A DNA stretch of 64,000 bases from Hemileia vastatrix (taxonomy: Eukaryota > Basidiomycota > Pucciniomycetes > Pucciniales > Zaghouaniaceae): NCBI GenBank assembly GCA_030280995.1, contig JASXTE010000011.1, positions 26,995,317-27,059,316 on the forward strand, read 5' to 3'. Each line of letters opens with the position of its first letter. The first letter of the stretch is position 1. A program made the position numbers and the translations under genes. Below, one piece after another: positions 19,822 to 31,200 of this stretch. The notes below the pieces were generated by a model. It had not been told where the DNA came from. It made no database searches and worked only from the letters and a program-made list of their open reading frames with translations.

Positions 19822-20153
19822 TCATCCCTTTCCAACAAACATAATTCACCAGAAGCCGTCCGTTTTATATGCCGCTTCTTGGTGCAAACACAACACTGGC
19901 ACAGAGTAGTAATCCCTGGCCGTGTTTCCCAACCTTCATCTCCAGGAGGTGCTAGCCGCATATGTAACCTCCGCATATCTTCACCAGTGATCTCCAAACT
20001 AATCCCCATGCCAGCTTGATACCCTATCCTGGCCTCAAAATCCATCAAAAAAGGACCACCAAGAACAGTTTTGACTGCTCCTCGGGCCACATAAAAGTGA
20101 ACCTTACCAACAGATCCACCAATGCCTAACCTGACATGCTCAGCAGTACCCAT
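19800..20153 (-). CDS. Protease C-terminal part, copy A
   Basis: This frame holds the end of the retropepsin-like domain (KTVLGGPFLMDF, matching the family ILG-type C-terminal block) and a Cys/His-rich tail (CQCCVC). In copy C the same sequence is continuous with the VDSGSQINLIS active site in one frame. In copies A and B a one-base loss near 20,192 separates them. The frame stops at the TAG at 19,800-19,802, two codons after the frameshift site. Confidence 0.75.
   Translation of the reverse strand: MGTAEHVRLGIGGSVGKVHFYVARGAVKTVLGGPFLMDFEARIGYQAGMGISLEITGEDMRRLHMRLAPPGDEGWETRPGITTLCQCCVCTKKRHIKRTASGELCLLERDECPHFLG
19806..19812 (-). other. Candidate -1 ribosomal frameshift heptamer (T TTT TTG), copy A
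   Basis: In the protease frame the codons read CAT TTT TTG GGG TAG; slipping back one base enters the pol frame (TTT TTT GGG GTA). The heptamer fits X XXY YYZ and the stop follows two codons on. The same sequence is present at 32,142-32,148 and 57,768-57,774. Confidence 0.65.
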
Positions 20154-22408
20154 CAGCTCTGTTGCATGCCCTCCAATACCTCTGAGGTTTCCCCCGTTCC
20201 ACTTTTAATTGGCAAGCCTATACTCGTCGCTTGCTCCAATGAAATTAAATTAATTTGAGACCCTGAATCTACCAAGGCCTTTACTTCTTTACCATTAAGA
20301 GTTACCACCAGGTAACCCAGGGGAGCGGAAAAATGTGTATCTACATCTTCCCCAAACTTTTCAGCATTTTCACAAATATATTCCACCTCTCCAGTGGAAA
20401 CCCGACGCCTCGTCAAATGCTTCTTTTGCTTTTCAGCAAGCGCCGGACTAATCGTAAATAACTCCCCCAAAGATAAGGGAATCTGCAGTTGATTCACCCT
20501 ATTCAAAACTGCGTCCATCGCATTAGCTTGACCAGAAGCTACTGGCCGCTCATACTGGACCTTTGATTTAACAACCTTGGCCCTGGGTACCTCTTGAGGT
20601 CCAACCGAGCCATCTTCACCCCCCATTATAACATCTTCACTTTCTATAACCCTAACTCCGTCACCAGCTTCTTGCACTAATCCTGATCCATCGCTAGTCC
20701 TTCTTACACCCTCCATTGGGATGGGACCGCTAAAACTTGGTCTGGGTAGAGACGCCAACGGTACGTCCTCCTCAGAATCCAAATCATCCTCTGGCATAGG
20801 CTCACCATTTAAATCAAACTTGCCATAACTAGGGGGCCCCATATCAGCAATCCCCTTCTGCATTTTATATAATTTGTCCTTAGAGTAAGGGTTCAATTTG
20901 TTGACGGCCGTTTGAGCACTAGAATTCTTGTCCTTAGAGTAAGGGTTCACTTTTTTATTGGCCTTGCCAGGATTAGCCCTCAATTGGCTCTGAATGCTAC
21001 TTTTCGCCTTAGTAGCGGCTGCTCTTCTAGCAGCATTAACATCGTATTTGCCAGCCATACAGCTACCCTCCACCTGGGCAACCGTCGCCAGCTCTAAACC
21101 TCCAAAAGAAGTAGAAAATGTGGCTTTACTGACCTCTTTCTCCTTGCCCTTGTCAGCTTTACCACCATTACCATTACCATTTTTGCCACTCTTGGAATTA
21201 ACATCTTCATCCGTCACCTCTTCAAATCTGGCTCTCCTTTCAGCCGTTAAACTTCTTCTGACCAAATCAGAAGGAGACTGTCCATCACTGGGCTTGAGGA
21301 ACGAACCATCGGGAAATTTATAAACTTTACCATCGAATAAAACTCGCCCAGCATCCATATCCTTATCAAGAGCAAAACAAACTGTTGCTCTGTGCCCTCT
21401 CCTATTACAATAGGAGCACACCTTTGGCTCATCATAGCCACCTCTATAACTACTACCACCATTCCCACCATTTCTCCCATTGCCTGGGAAGCGGTTACCG
21501 TTGTTATTGCCATTATAATTTCGACGTTCATAACCTCTAGACTGATAAGAAGTCGACGTCGACGAAGAAGCGATTGGGGCCTTATTGGCCTTCTGGGTTT
21601 CTTGAACAAATATTTTTAATTGTTTAGTTAAATCGGCCAGGTGATCGACCATCTTATTATCTACATTACCCTCAACTTTAGCAGCAGGTAATCCCATTTG
21701 AGCCTTCTTAGCCTCCTGGGCTTTGACCATAATATCATTGTTTTCGGCCAAAACTTCGCTAACCTTGCTAACATATTGAGTGAATGACTCTTGATATTTG
21801 TCCAACGCCAATAACTTTAGATGGGATTGAATGTTGTCCTTGATAACCTCCAGAGCCGGCAGTTTCTGCTCACCATTAGGCAGTTCCTTCATCAAATCTT
21901 TTCTTGAAAGATCCTTCAAGACGTCCATACGAATATCCCTGCTGCATGCTGACCAAAACAAATCTTTTGCTTGGTTCTCATGCACTAACTCGTCCACCAG
22001 TATGAGATATTCCACCACTTCATCAAACTGAACACAGAGCTTTTTGAAGTCAGCCATAGAAGAAACACCACCTTTTGCTTGCCAGTCTCCAACGATTTTA
22101 TTGAGGTCCATCATAGTAAACCTAACACCCCATCTATCAACCATAGCTTTAGAAAGCTTAACCCAATCCTTGTCCTTGAATGCCTGCATAGCAATAACCT
22201 CTTTTTCCACCTCCCTATCGGCAATAAAAAATCTAACTTGCTTCACCATATCCACATGGGAAGCACCATCAACAGCAGCAGCAGCTTCATACCTGCTAAT
22301 GAACCATTTAACCTCCTCCCCATCAAACTTTGGGCCATCCCAAGAAACAATTCTAACTGAGAGAGTAAGAGGGTTAGAAGATCCAGAAGCAACAGCAGAA
22401 GAAGACAT
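20153..22408 (-). CDS. Gag-protease polyprotein, copy A
   Basis: Gag forms the particle and binds element RNA. The start MSSSAV lies about 160 bp after the primer site. The N-terminal ~250 residues are helical capsid-like sequence with VRFFIADREVEKEV. A Gly/Asn/Arg-rich basic stretch precedes one CCHC zinc knuckle (CSYCNRRGHRATVC, near residues 328-341). A long acidic, low-complexity linker follows with two NPYSKDK repeats. Near residue 713 the retropepsin active site appears as LVDSGSQINLIS. A frameshift near 20,192, absent from copy C, cuts the protease before its C-terminal block, so the true gag-pro product would extend to 19,800. Confidence 0.9.
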   Translation of the reverse strand: MSSSAVASGSSNPLTLSVRIVSWDGPKFDGEEVKWFISRYEAAAAVDGASHVDMVKQVRFFIADREVEKEVIAMQAFKDKDWVKLSKAMVDRWGVRFTMMDLNKIVGDWQAKGGVSSMADFKKLCVQFDEVVEYLILVDELVHENQAKDLFWSACSRDIRMDVLKDLSRKDLMKELPNGEQKLPALEVIKDNIQSHLKLLALDKYQESFTQYVSKVSEVLAENNDIMVKAQEAKKAQMGLPAAKVEGNVDNKMVDHLADLTKQLKIFVQETQKANKAPIASSSTSTSYQSRGYERRNYNGNNNGNRFPGNGRNGGNGGSSYRGGYDEPKVCSYCNRRGHRATVCFALDKDMDAGRVLFDGKVYKFPDGSFLKPSDGQSPSDLVRRSLTAERRARFEEVTDEDVNSKSGKNGNGNGGKADKGKEKEVSKATFSTSFGGLELATVAQVEGSCMAGKYDVNAARRAAATKAKSSIQSQLRANPGKANKKVNPYSKDKNSSAQTAVNKLNPYSKDKLYKMQKGIADMGPPSYGKFDLNGEPMPEDDLDSEEDVPLASLPRPSFSGPIPMEGVRRTSDGSGLVQEAGDGVRVIESEDVIMGGEDGSVGPQEVPRAKVVKSKVQYERPVASGQANAMDAVLNRVNQLQIPLSLGELFTISPALAEKQKKHLTRRRVSTGEVEYICENAEKFGEDVDTHFSAPLGYLVVTLNGKEVKALVDSGSQINLISLEQATSIGLPIKSGTGETSEVLEGMQQS

Positions 22409-22565
22409 CCCAATAAGTAATGAAAAGCGTTAACAATCGATAAAATAACAAGCCTCTTGCAGGCCAATAACAAAAATCCAATTAGAGTTCCAGAAAATAA
22501 GCCTCTTGCAGGCTAATAACGTTCTTGATCCAAGTAAGTCTTTAAAGAAAGCTAGAGAAATCGAA
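22409..22565 (-). other. Leader of copy A with two hairpin repeats
   Basis: Two copies of AAGCCTCTTGCAGGC(C/T)AATAAC, each able to fold as AGCCT/AGGCT around CTTGC, sit between the primer site and gag. Their core CCTCTTGC is also the core of the motif repeated inside pol. A role in RNA packaging or dimerisation is possible but only inferred. Confidence 0.5.
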
Positions 22566-22582
22566 CCCCATGTTGGGCGCCA
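22566..22582 (-). other. Primer-binding site, tRNA-Lys type, copy A
   Basis: The minus strand reads TGGCGCCCAACATGGGG three bases after the 5' LTR. This matches, with one change, the primer site complementary to tRNA-Lys(1,2); copy C at 60,527-60,543 has the unchanged form. Confidence 0.8.
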
Positions 22583-22584
22583 AC

Positions 22585-23718
22585 TATGGTAAGGTAAACT
22601 CTTACAGTCACCTTGCTGTAAGCAGAATCCGGAGGAGATATGTGGATTTAGCTGAAAACCCCGTCCTTCCAACAAAAAAAAATATCAAAATGGGAATTCT
22701 AAATCACTAAGCTAACCAATCTACTTGGATCTGATTTATAAAATAATGAAACTCTAAAATAATTAACGCTTATTGAGATTAAAAGAAAGTGGCTGTTGAG
22801 AAAAGAAATACTGATAACAACAATTAAGGTGTACCAGTGAAAGATCTGTAAAGATTGACTTTTATGTTTTTATAATATTTTAAATTTATATGAGACAGCA
22901 ATAATCAAGTCCCAGCAATGAAGACCTTTCTAAAGATACCCTGTATGAAGTGTGATTTAAATTGTTGAGTAGTATTTCTAAAATGTTATATATAAAATAT
23001 AATGTTATAAGGGTATTACAATTTATTTAATTTGTTGAGTAATAAAAAATGAGACTGTGGTAGTTAATGATTAAGCTGAATGATGTGTCCCCCCTCTCAA
23101 TTTCGAGTTTGAGAGTCGCTTAAGTATTCCTAGTCACGTGCCTAAGTTTTCCCCTCCAGAGCTCTTCCAGAGTCAATCCGGAGCCCGTACGGAGTCCATA
23201 CGGAGTCCGTACGGAGTCAAAGCGGAGTCCGTACGGAGTCCGTCCGGACTTCCGGACTCAATTTAGAACCTTAAAACCATAATAAAAAATCTAGAAAAAT
23301 TACACATAATAGAGCTACTTCCCCTTTACATACCAAACTAATTTTCGTAGTCTGCGCAGCTCTAATTACCCCGTGAAAATTCATCGAATTTAAGTAATTT
23401 CTGAAAACGTAAATATTTCTATAAAACTTTAAAATTCATTTAAAAATATAAGAAAAATAGTAAAAATTCTGGGAAAATTTCCCAAGGTTCTTGAGTGACT
23501 CAACTTAATACTTATAAATTTTTCAGACCATAAAAATAAGTTTTCTCCGTAAAATAAATTGTTTTCGTGTAGGCATTTGCTCGTGACCAATTTCTTCATA
23601 TTTAAAACTCCAATAAATTAAATAAAACCCTTTTATAAAAAATAATAACGCCAATCTTGCACGCCGTAATAACTCCATTTACGTACTTAGGTGCCGTACT
23701 AAACTTTAGGCTACCACA
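22585..23718 (-). repeat. Family 1 LTR-2 (shared middle LTR), 1,134 bp, chimeric
   Basis: It acts as 5' LTR of copy A and 3' LTR of copy B. Its left part matches LTR-3 (22,610, 22,611 and 22,623 differ from LTR-1), while its right part matches LTR-1 (six array units, the CCATACGG variant at 23,198, and a G in ATTCATCGAAT). This is the pattern left by unequal crossing-over between outer LTRs. Confidence 0.9.
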
Positions 23719-23841
23719 TCCTCCCTCCAATCGAGAATGTCCCCATTCTTAAAACTTTGCATAAGTGGTTGAACACAATATTCATCTTTAACCTTCAACC
23801 ACCATCTTCTTTAATCAACTATAAAATTCATCTTCATCAAT

Positions 23842-24535
23842 ATGTCTTCCAAAGAACTTGTCGCTCCATGTGAACTCTGCGCTCGATACCAGGTACCTTG
23901 TTTAATGTCCAACCCTAATCTTCCTGGCAGAACAGCTTGCGACTTATGCCATGTGAAAAAAGTCAAATGCAACCGGCCAATAGTTCCTTCTAAAACAAAC
24001 GTATATTTAGGACCAGCAGCTCTCCCTGATCCCTCAACTTCTAAAAAGTGATCCAAAATTCCTGTCTTCTTAAAACAAATAAGATCAAAAACAGCTTCAA
24101 AAGTTCAATCTTCATCAACGGATCCCGGCCTAATTTTGCCTTCACAAGATCCTAATCCTATAACGCCAGTACCCCCAACTAACTTTGCTGGGACTATGTT
24201 TCCTGGCTCTAAATGTAAGATGCTATTTATCTTACTAAAAAAAAACTTTTAATCAAAATTGACTAAACCTATGACTTAATAACATATTTGAACTTCTAGC
24301 TGTCGAAATAACCAACACTGATGATGTTGGTAGAGTGAAGACGGACTATATCAATCATTACCCAAATTTTCATCGCTATCTTTTTCTTGACTTTACTAAT
24401 GAGTTGAAACGAAAAATGCTGGCCTATTTTCAAGAAACTCCAGCTAATAACCATGAAGACCTCATGAAAAGAAGAATTTTAATGCAAAGCTTTGATAATG
24501 ATGTTGAACAATTTCAAAGAAATTATCTTTTCTAA
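23842..24535 (+). CDS. Antisense zinc-cluster protein gene of copy B
   Basis: Same gene as at 11,505 with one residue change in exon 1 (a codon for Thr where copy A has Lys after PSK). The six-Cys cluster, the TGA at 24,049-24,051, the open frame after it, the intron at 24,215-24,299 and the second exon to 24,535 are all retained. Copy C shares the Thr codon, so copy A carries the newer change. Its upstream flank is the end of the chimeric LTR-2, so any LTR-driven antisense transcription of this copy would come from LTR-2. Confidence 0.65.
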
Positions 24536-25117
24536 CAGTATAACTTGATAAAATTTTGTTTTTGCTTGGTCTTCTTAAACTTTCAACATAAATGATGTTT
24601 TCTTTCTTCTCTGGCTTGATATAACATAAAATAAAATAAAATAAATCTTGTGATGATTCCACTACTGAGAGCAAGGTTTGAATCCCTTTAGACTCCCATA
24701 TACCAGTCTTCCTTCTTGTCACAGCATTGAGAGAGTGGATCTTCCTATGAGCCAAATACTCCTGATTCCAACCTCATAGGGCCCCCCACTGAGCCGAATT
24801 CTATGATTCCAATCTCGCCATAAGGTCCTCCAAGCTTCACACCAAAAAAAATGGCCTAACTATGAGGCACTAAAAAATCATTCCCTAAAATCCAACTACC
24901 ATCCTAACTTCTGATTCCTTCATCACAATTTTCAAACTTTGCTATAAAGCAAACCCATAAAATACTTTTGCCAGGATTCCAATAATAATATTAACTTTAG
25001 ACCATGTTAAAGCACAACAAATTTTACCTGATTAACCATTATGCTTTCCTTAGCATCATCACCACCTAAAATTTTAGCCTCCTAAAGCTTATCAACACCC
25101 AATTCCAGAAATAATTG

Positions 25118-25977
25118 AATAACCAGTTTAGAGTCTTAGTGGACAGTGATAAATTAAAAGATTGAATTGAGTTATCCAAACAAGATTGACATTCCAGTTT
25201 AAAGTCTTGGTGGACCAAACATATAATCGATTACCAGTTTATTGTCTTGGTGGACCAAAGATCGTTTAGGTGCATAAATAACTTGATAAATTCCTAAGTA
25301 AGGCCTAGGCTTGACCAAAGATTGAATAAATTTGATAATCCAGTTTAATGTCATAGTGGACCAAACATTTGATCGACAAGTAATCCAGCATAAGGCCATA
25401 GTGGTCCAATGAATGTTGAATTATCCTGCAGATATTAATTTTCCAGTTTAAAGTCATAGTGGACTAAACAATGAATGAACTACCAGTTTAAAGTCATGGT
25501 GGACCAAACATTTAATCGATAAGAAATCCAGTTTAAGGTCATGGTGGACCCAACAGCTTGATAACAGTCCAGTTTAAGGTCTTGGTGGACCTCCGAAATT
25601 CGTATATAAAAAAAAACCTTAAAGAACGTCTTGAACAGTAGCCAGTTTAAAGTCTTGGAGGACTAACAGCTCCAAAATTCGTATAAAAACCTTAAGGAAA
25701 GTCTTGAACAGTAGCCAGTTTAAAGTCTTGGAGGACTAACAGATGTCAAGATAAAGAAAATTATCCTTAATGAAAGTCTTGAAAAATAGCCAGTTTAAAG
25801 TCTTGGAGGACTAACAGCTCCGAAATTCGTATAAAACCCTTAAGGAAAGTCTTGAACAGTAGCCAGTTTGAAGTCTTGGAGGACTAACAGATCCAAAATA
25901 CATATATAAAAAAAAACCTTAAAGATCGTCTTGAACAGTAGCCAGTTTAAAGTCTTGGAGGACTAACAGATGTCTTG
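25118..25977. repeat. Hairpin-motif array, copy B
   Basis: Counterpart of 12,781-13,640, with the same copy number and only scattered base differences (for example a C for T in CCGAAATTCG near 25,596). Confidence 0.8.
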
Positions 25978-26105
25978 AAGTAAAATCCCATAGATATTGA
26001 GTTCCCCTAGACCCTGTTTCCTGTCTAAACTATATGAATAAACTAAAAAGAATAGTGACTGAAAAATAAAACTAAGAAATATAATAATAATTTTGATTTA
26101 ATTAA

Positions 26106-26282
26106 TTAATATTTTTTTTTATTTTTTTGTTTTTTTATTTTATTTTATTTATTATTTTTTTATTTATTTATTTTTTATTATTTATATATTTTTTTTTTTT
26201 TTTATTTATTTATTTTTTTTTTATTTTTTTTTTTTTTTAATTTAATTTTTTTTTTTTTTTTTTAATTTTATTTTAATAAAAG
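26106..26282. repeat. T-rich tract, copy B
   Basis: Counterpart of 13,769-13,946, about one base shorter; the offset between the two copies changes from 12,337 to 12,336 here. Confidence 0.8.
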
Positions 26283-26399
26283 ATTTTAGAAAAGATAGGT
26301 TTGAAATAAAAGTTAAAATTTAATTTTAAAGAAAGATAAATGAACGTGAAAAGAAAGATAAAAAAAGGTAAAAAGAATTATCAAAATTTAAAATTTAAA

Positions 26400-26916
26400 A
26401 GATGCCCCCCGGCCATTTGATGAGCCGTACCCTCGACATCATACCCACATCCAAGTGCAACTTGATGTGGTTACACAATTTTGAGAAATTGAAAAGAAAA
26501 GAAAATAAATGAAAGTTTTTAGAAGATAATTTTTATAATGATGATCACTGGGTGGGCTCCCTCCAATTTATAAAAATGATTAGAGACCACCAGTGAGCAT
26601 CACCTTTACATTAATTCATAATATATATTAAAGAAAAGAAATCACAATCTAACATAAAAAATCAAAAACAAAAAAAATAAAAAAAAATAAAAAAATAAAA
26701 AAAATCTTGAATCCGGCGTTGAGAGCGGTGTCTCTTGATTCGTTCCAGTTTATAGTCTTAGTGGACTTCCTAAAATTAAAAGACAAAGCCAGGATTCAAC
26801 TAGAAACAGGGAAAAATTTTGGAAACAAACATTATGGGGTAATTGTGTATAGAGCAGCCAGCCCATCAATTACCCCCACACTTGCCAATATTAAATTAAG
26901 AAGGTTCCCCGGTGAA
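26400..26916. ncRNA. Conserved stem-loop cluster, copy B
   Basis: Same three hairpins as at 14,064-14,580, base for base as far as I compared them. Confidence 0.5.
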
Positions 26917-27286
26917 CACTTCTTCCAATAAATTTTAAAAAAATTTCCAACACTATCTTCACCCATATTTTTAAGAATTTTAAGTTTTCGAAAATTTCAA
27001 AGAAGGTCTTCTTGCATTTCGTTAAGTTTCATCATAGTTTCGTCGCCCATATGCAGTGTAACGACAGTAAATTATTTGATAAAAAAAAAAGATGATAGTT
27101 TATCCTCGTTGCGGAGGTATCCATAAAATTTCGTAGATATCATAGTTTATCCTCGTTGCGGAGGTATAAAATTTGATAAATGTCATTAAAATTGTAGTTT
27201 ATCCTCATTCCGGAGTTCGTCCATATAATTTCATAAATGTCATAGTTTATCCTCATTGCGGAGGAATCCGTAAAGTTTCATTGATA

Positions 27287-28135
27287 TCATAGTTTATCCT
27301 CATTGCGGAGGAAGACTTCGGCACTCCTGGTGCCTCTAGGATAGAACCGTTTCACTTGATCGGCCGCTACCCTCTTCTTCAATACTACTCCATCCAACTC
27401 TTCTAGCACATATGAACCGCCGGAAACTTGCTCCTTGATTTTATACGGTCCATTCCACCTATCTGCAAACATCTTTCCCCACTGACTTTCCAAACTCCTA
27501 TTATACACCAGGACCATATCACCTGGGTTCAAAGGTTTCCTTAATCGATGTGCCAACCGCTCATCCCAATATCTGACTGATTGATTTCGGATCTTCATCA
27601 TCCGCGAATATGCCTTTTCTAAATATTCTTCTTTCTTTTCTAGCTGCATCATTCTTGCACACAATAATTCTTCAGTAGTTTTGACCGTGTCCCAGTCAAC
27701 TCCAAGATATGATTCAGCTTCTAAATCAACCGGTAAAACTGCTTTCTGTCCAAAAACAAGTTCATAAGGTGAAAATCCGGTCGTCCTTTTGGCAGTGATT
27801 CGATCAGCAAATAAAACTAAAGGTAAATAGTGCCTCCACTTTTCGGCACTTGTCCCACACATTTTAACTAAAGCATCCTTAATAACTTGATGCCCTCTTT
27901 CAACCATGCCTTCAGCTTCAGGATAATATGGGGTTGCTACCCTAACCTTTGATCCAACTTTCAATACGGCCTCTTTAAACTCTGTCCCAAATTCAGAACC
28001 TCCATCTACCGTCACCAACTTCATCACCCCATACCTATATACCCAATTATTCAAAAAAAATTCTGCCACATTTTTGGCAGTTAAATTAATAAGAGGCGCT
28101 GCCTCTACCCAACCAGATAAATCATCTCTGGCCAC
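27287..28135 (-). CDS. Integrase C-terminal part of pol, copy B
   Basis: The predicted protein is identical to that of 14,951-15,799, with the same DDE-type blocks and the same stop inside a hairpin motif. The frameshift that separates it from the upstream pol frame is also shared, so the lesion predates the duplication that made copies A and B. Confidence 0.85.
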   Translation of the reverse strand: MARDDLSGWVEAAPLINLTAKNVAEFFLNNWVYRYGVMKLVTVDGGSEFGTEFKEAVLKVGSKVRVATPYYPEAEGMVERGHQVIKDALVKMCGTSAEKWRHYLPLVLFADRITAKRTTGFSPYELVFGQKAVLPVDLEAESYLGVDWDTVKTTEELLCARMMQLEKKEEYLEKAYSRMMKIRNQSVRYWDERLAHRLRKPLNPGDMVLVYNRSLESQWGKMFADRWNGPYKIKEQVSGGSYVLEELDGVVLKKRVAADQVKRFYPRGTRSAEVFLRNEDKL

Positions 28136-28236
28136 AATTAAATATTTATACCGTCCCTCTTTTATATGAACGGCATCTAAACTAACTCTTCCAAAGAGCG
28201 TATATTCACCGGTCGCGCGTCCAGGTTCTTTTGGCC

Positions 28237-31200
28237 TTAAATAACTTTGTCTTTGACATTCTTCGCATGACTGAACCCATGTTTAACAGCCATCTTCATG
28301 CCAGGCCACCAAAATCGATCAGAAATTCTTCTAAACGTTTCTCCAACGCCTCTATGCCCGAGATCTTCATGCAGTGATTTCAAAACTAATTCTTGCCCCT
28401 TCTCTTGAGTTATAACTACTTGAGGATTTGGATACCTCCTCCTCATTAAACGTCGACCAGATAGGTAAAACGTAGATGACTTCCTCTTGATAGCCACCCA
28501 TTCATCGTCTTCACAATCTTCTGGCCTCTCTAAAGTCAACAAATATTTGACTAACAAAAAATAAAAACCAGTCTGACCCCAGACTTCATCTTGAAAATCA
28601 ATTAATTTAACATCAATAGGGACTTCTCTATCACCAATATCACCTGCACATGAATGAGCCAATAATCGTTGACCCCTAAATAAATCTTTAATCGAGCTAT
28701 GTCGATGTTTTTCTTCTGAACCTTTGGATCCTTCGAAAACCGCATTTGAAAATACCTCTTTCTCTTTATCCACCCTTTTATTTAAATTCTCTAATTCTCC
28801 AACATATACACCATTCCTTAATTTACTACTATCCCACACTACCAATCCATTTTCCTCTACATACACCACATCTTCTTCTACCTCCTCTCTGCCGAATTTA
28901 TCTACACCTTTTTCAACACCTTTTTTAACATAAAAACTATTTTCCAGTTTATCCTCTTGGTGGAGGTCATCATCATCATAATCTAAACACAATAGTCCTG
29001 CCAGTTTAACCTCATGGGGGAGGTATGGAAAGTCTTCAGCTCCTTTAGTGCTGGCTTTGATAATAGGTATATCTTCATCGAACTCTTCTGAGTCTGAATC
29101 TTCTTCAGTGGGTGGTATCCTTGATAAACCATCTGGCATAGTAAAAGTTTTTCCAGGCTTATGAACCAAATCAAACGAAAAATGTTGAATAAAAGCTACC
29201 CATCTCGTCATGGGTGCGTTCGGTAAACTTGGGGAATTAATCATCTGGATTAATGATTTAGCATCCACTTGCAACTCAAAATGTTGCCCCCACAAAATAT
29301 GCTGAAGTTTCTTCAGTATTTTTGCCACACCACATAATTCCAATTTTGGTTGTGAATATCTTGATTCGACCTCAGTAAATACTACAGATTCATACCTAAC
29401 TGGCCTGATGTAACCAGCTTTATCCATCTGAGACAAAACCGCCCCAGCTGCAACCTGACTTGAATCGACTGCTAAATAAATTCTGCCAGCTTCTTTTCCA
29501 TAATCCAACTTGTGCAGGACTAAATCCTTCCCCACAACCTCCTTCAACTTCACAAACGCCTTCTCACACTCTTCATCCCACTCCCAGTCTGCATCCTTTC
29601 TCGTTAACCGTCTCAATGGAGCTGCCAATGAAGAAAAGTCCTTGATAAACATTCTAACATATACGCAAACGCCTAAAAACCCTCTAACTTCGGTCGTATT
29701 CTTGGGTCTTGGCCAGGACTGAATTTTGTTAACTTTCATCTTGGACATAATCCTACCCTCTCTACATACCACATGGCCTAATATTTCTAAGGCTGGCACA
29801 CAACATGAAAATTTTGAACCTGAAATAGTTAAACCAGCCTCTTCAATTCGAAACAAGATTCTTTCTAAAGTAATTGCAAACTCCCAAATGAATTTGCGTA
29901 TCCCGGGATTCTCTTCCAACACCTGGTTATCATAGTCGGTTGTTGGTCCCTTAATTCCTCCATCATCTATAAAGATTCCAGCGTATTGTGGAATTTCATC
30001 TTGAAGGATCCAAGCCATCTGAGCTTGATAAACTGCAACCGAATTTGTTGCTCCTTGAGGTAATCTTGTTAACTGTAAACGTCCAAGTGGTGTATCGAAT
30101 GTAGTGAGAGGCCTTGAGTCCGGATGTAACTCTCTCTCATTGTATCCACCCATAATATCTCCCATACCATAACACACTCTCCCTGCAAACGCTTCAACAA
30201 ACTCCTCAGCACTAGGCCGTATCCCAGCATCCTTTATTGTAACCCTATTTAATTCCCTAAGATCATGAACAACTCTAAGCTTGCCATTCGGTTTCTTGAT
30301 ACAAAATACCGGACTAGAATAACTTGACGTTGATTGCTCATACAGTCCAGTGCGTATCCGTTCTCTGACAACTTCGATATAAGCTTCTTTCAATGCAGCT
30401 GGAATAGGAATCGGTTTCTGCTGCCACGGTTCATGACATACCACAGGAATCTTGTAAGGCTCCCCATAGGAATGCTTCAACACACCCCTCTCCTCTTCTA
30501 CAAAAGCAATGGCCTTCTCTCGCTTGACCATCACATCCAACAACAACTTCTTCTCTTCTCCAGACAACCAACCATCAGGTTCAAAATTAACAACACCCAG
30601 TCTCTCAAAAGTGATTCTTGACGTCTCAGAAAATTCAGGCGGATTCTTTACCAAGGGACTTTCATAAGGATCTCTTGATAAACTTGGTCTTCTCAAGGGT
30701 GGATTTAATTTGGCAGGTAGCAGTTCATTAATAGGTCGAACTTTATTTGCTACTTTCTTATATTTGGCTGCCTCCACATCTAAATAAACTTGAGGTAAAA
30801 CATTTACTTTTGTATCGCCATTAAAAATTTCATCAAATGAATCTTCTTCATTGTCAGAATCGGAATAAGAAAAATTAGAAAAATATTTTATTTCATTTTT
30901 AAATTTTACCCTTTTCTCCTTTCCCTCGTCTAATTTATAAACAGATTTTCCAACACCTTTTCTTCCCTTATCCAACAGTAAATTGCCCGTAAAGAAAGTT
31001 GGCAGTTTACCCTCTTGCTGGAGGACCGGAATTGAATTTTCACAAAAATTATTTTTTTGGGTTTTAATTATACTGAGATTTTTTATCGAGTTTTGATGTA
31101 ATTTTTGCAGTTCACCCTCTTGCTGGAGGTCCCTAATAGAAGGAGATAATTGCAGTTTAACCTCTTGCTGGAGGTCTGGAAACGAATTTTCACAAAAATT

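Noticed and set aside
20994..21323. Plus-strand 109-codon frame opposite gag
   Set aside because: Composition follows the complement of the gag linker. No start context, intron or domain supports it, unlike the antisense genes near the 3' LTR.
22044..22433. Plus-strand 129-codon frame opposite gag (also at 34,380 and partly 60,007)
   Set aside because: It is the mirror of conserved gag codons; in copy C it is shortened while gag is kept, so it is a shadow frame.
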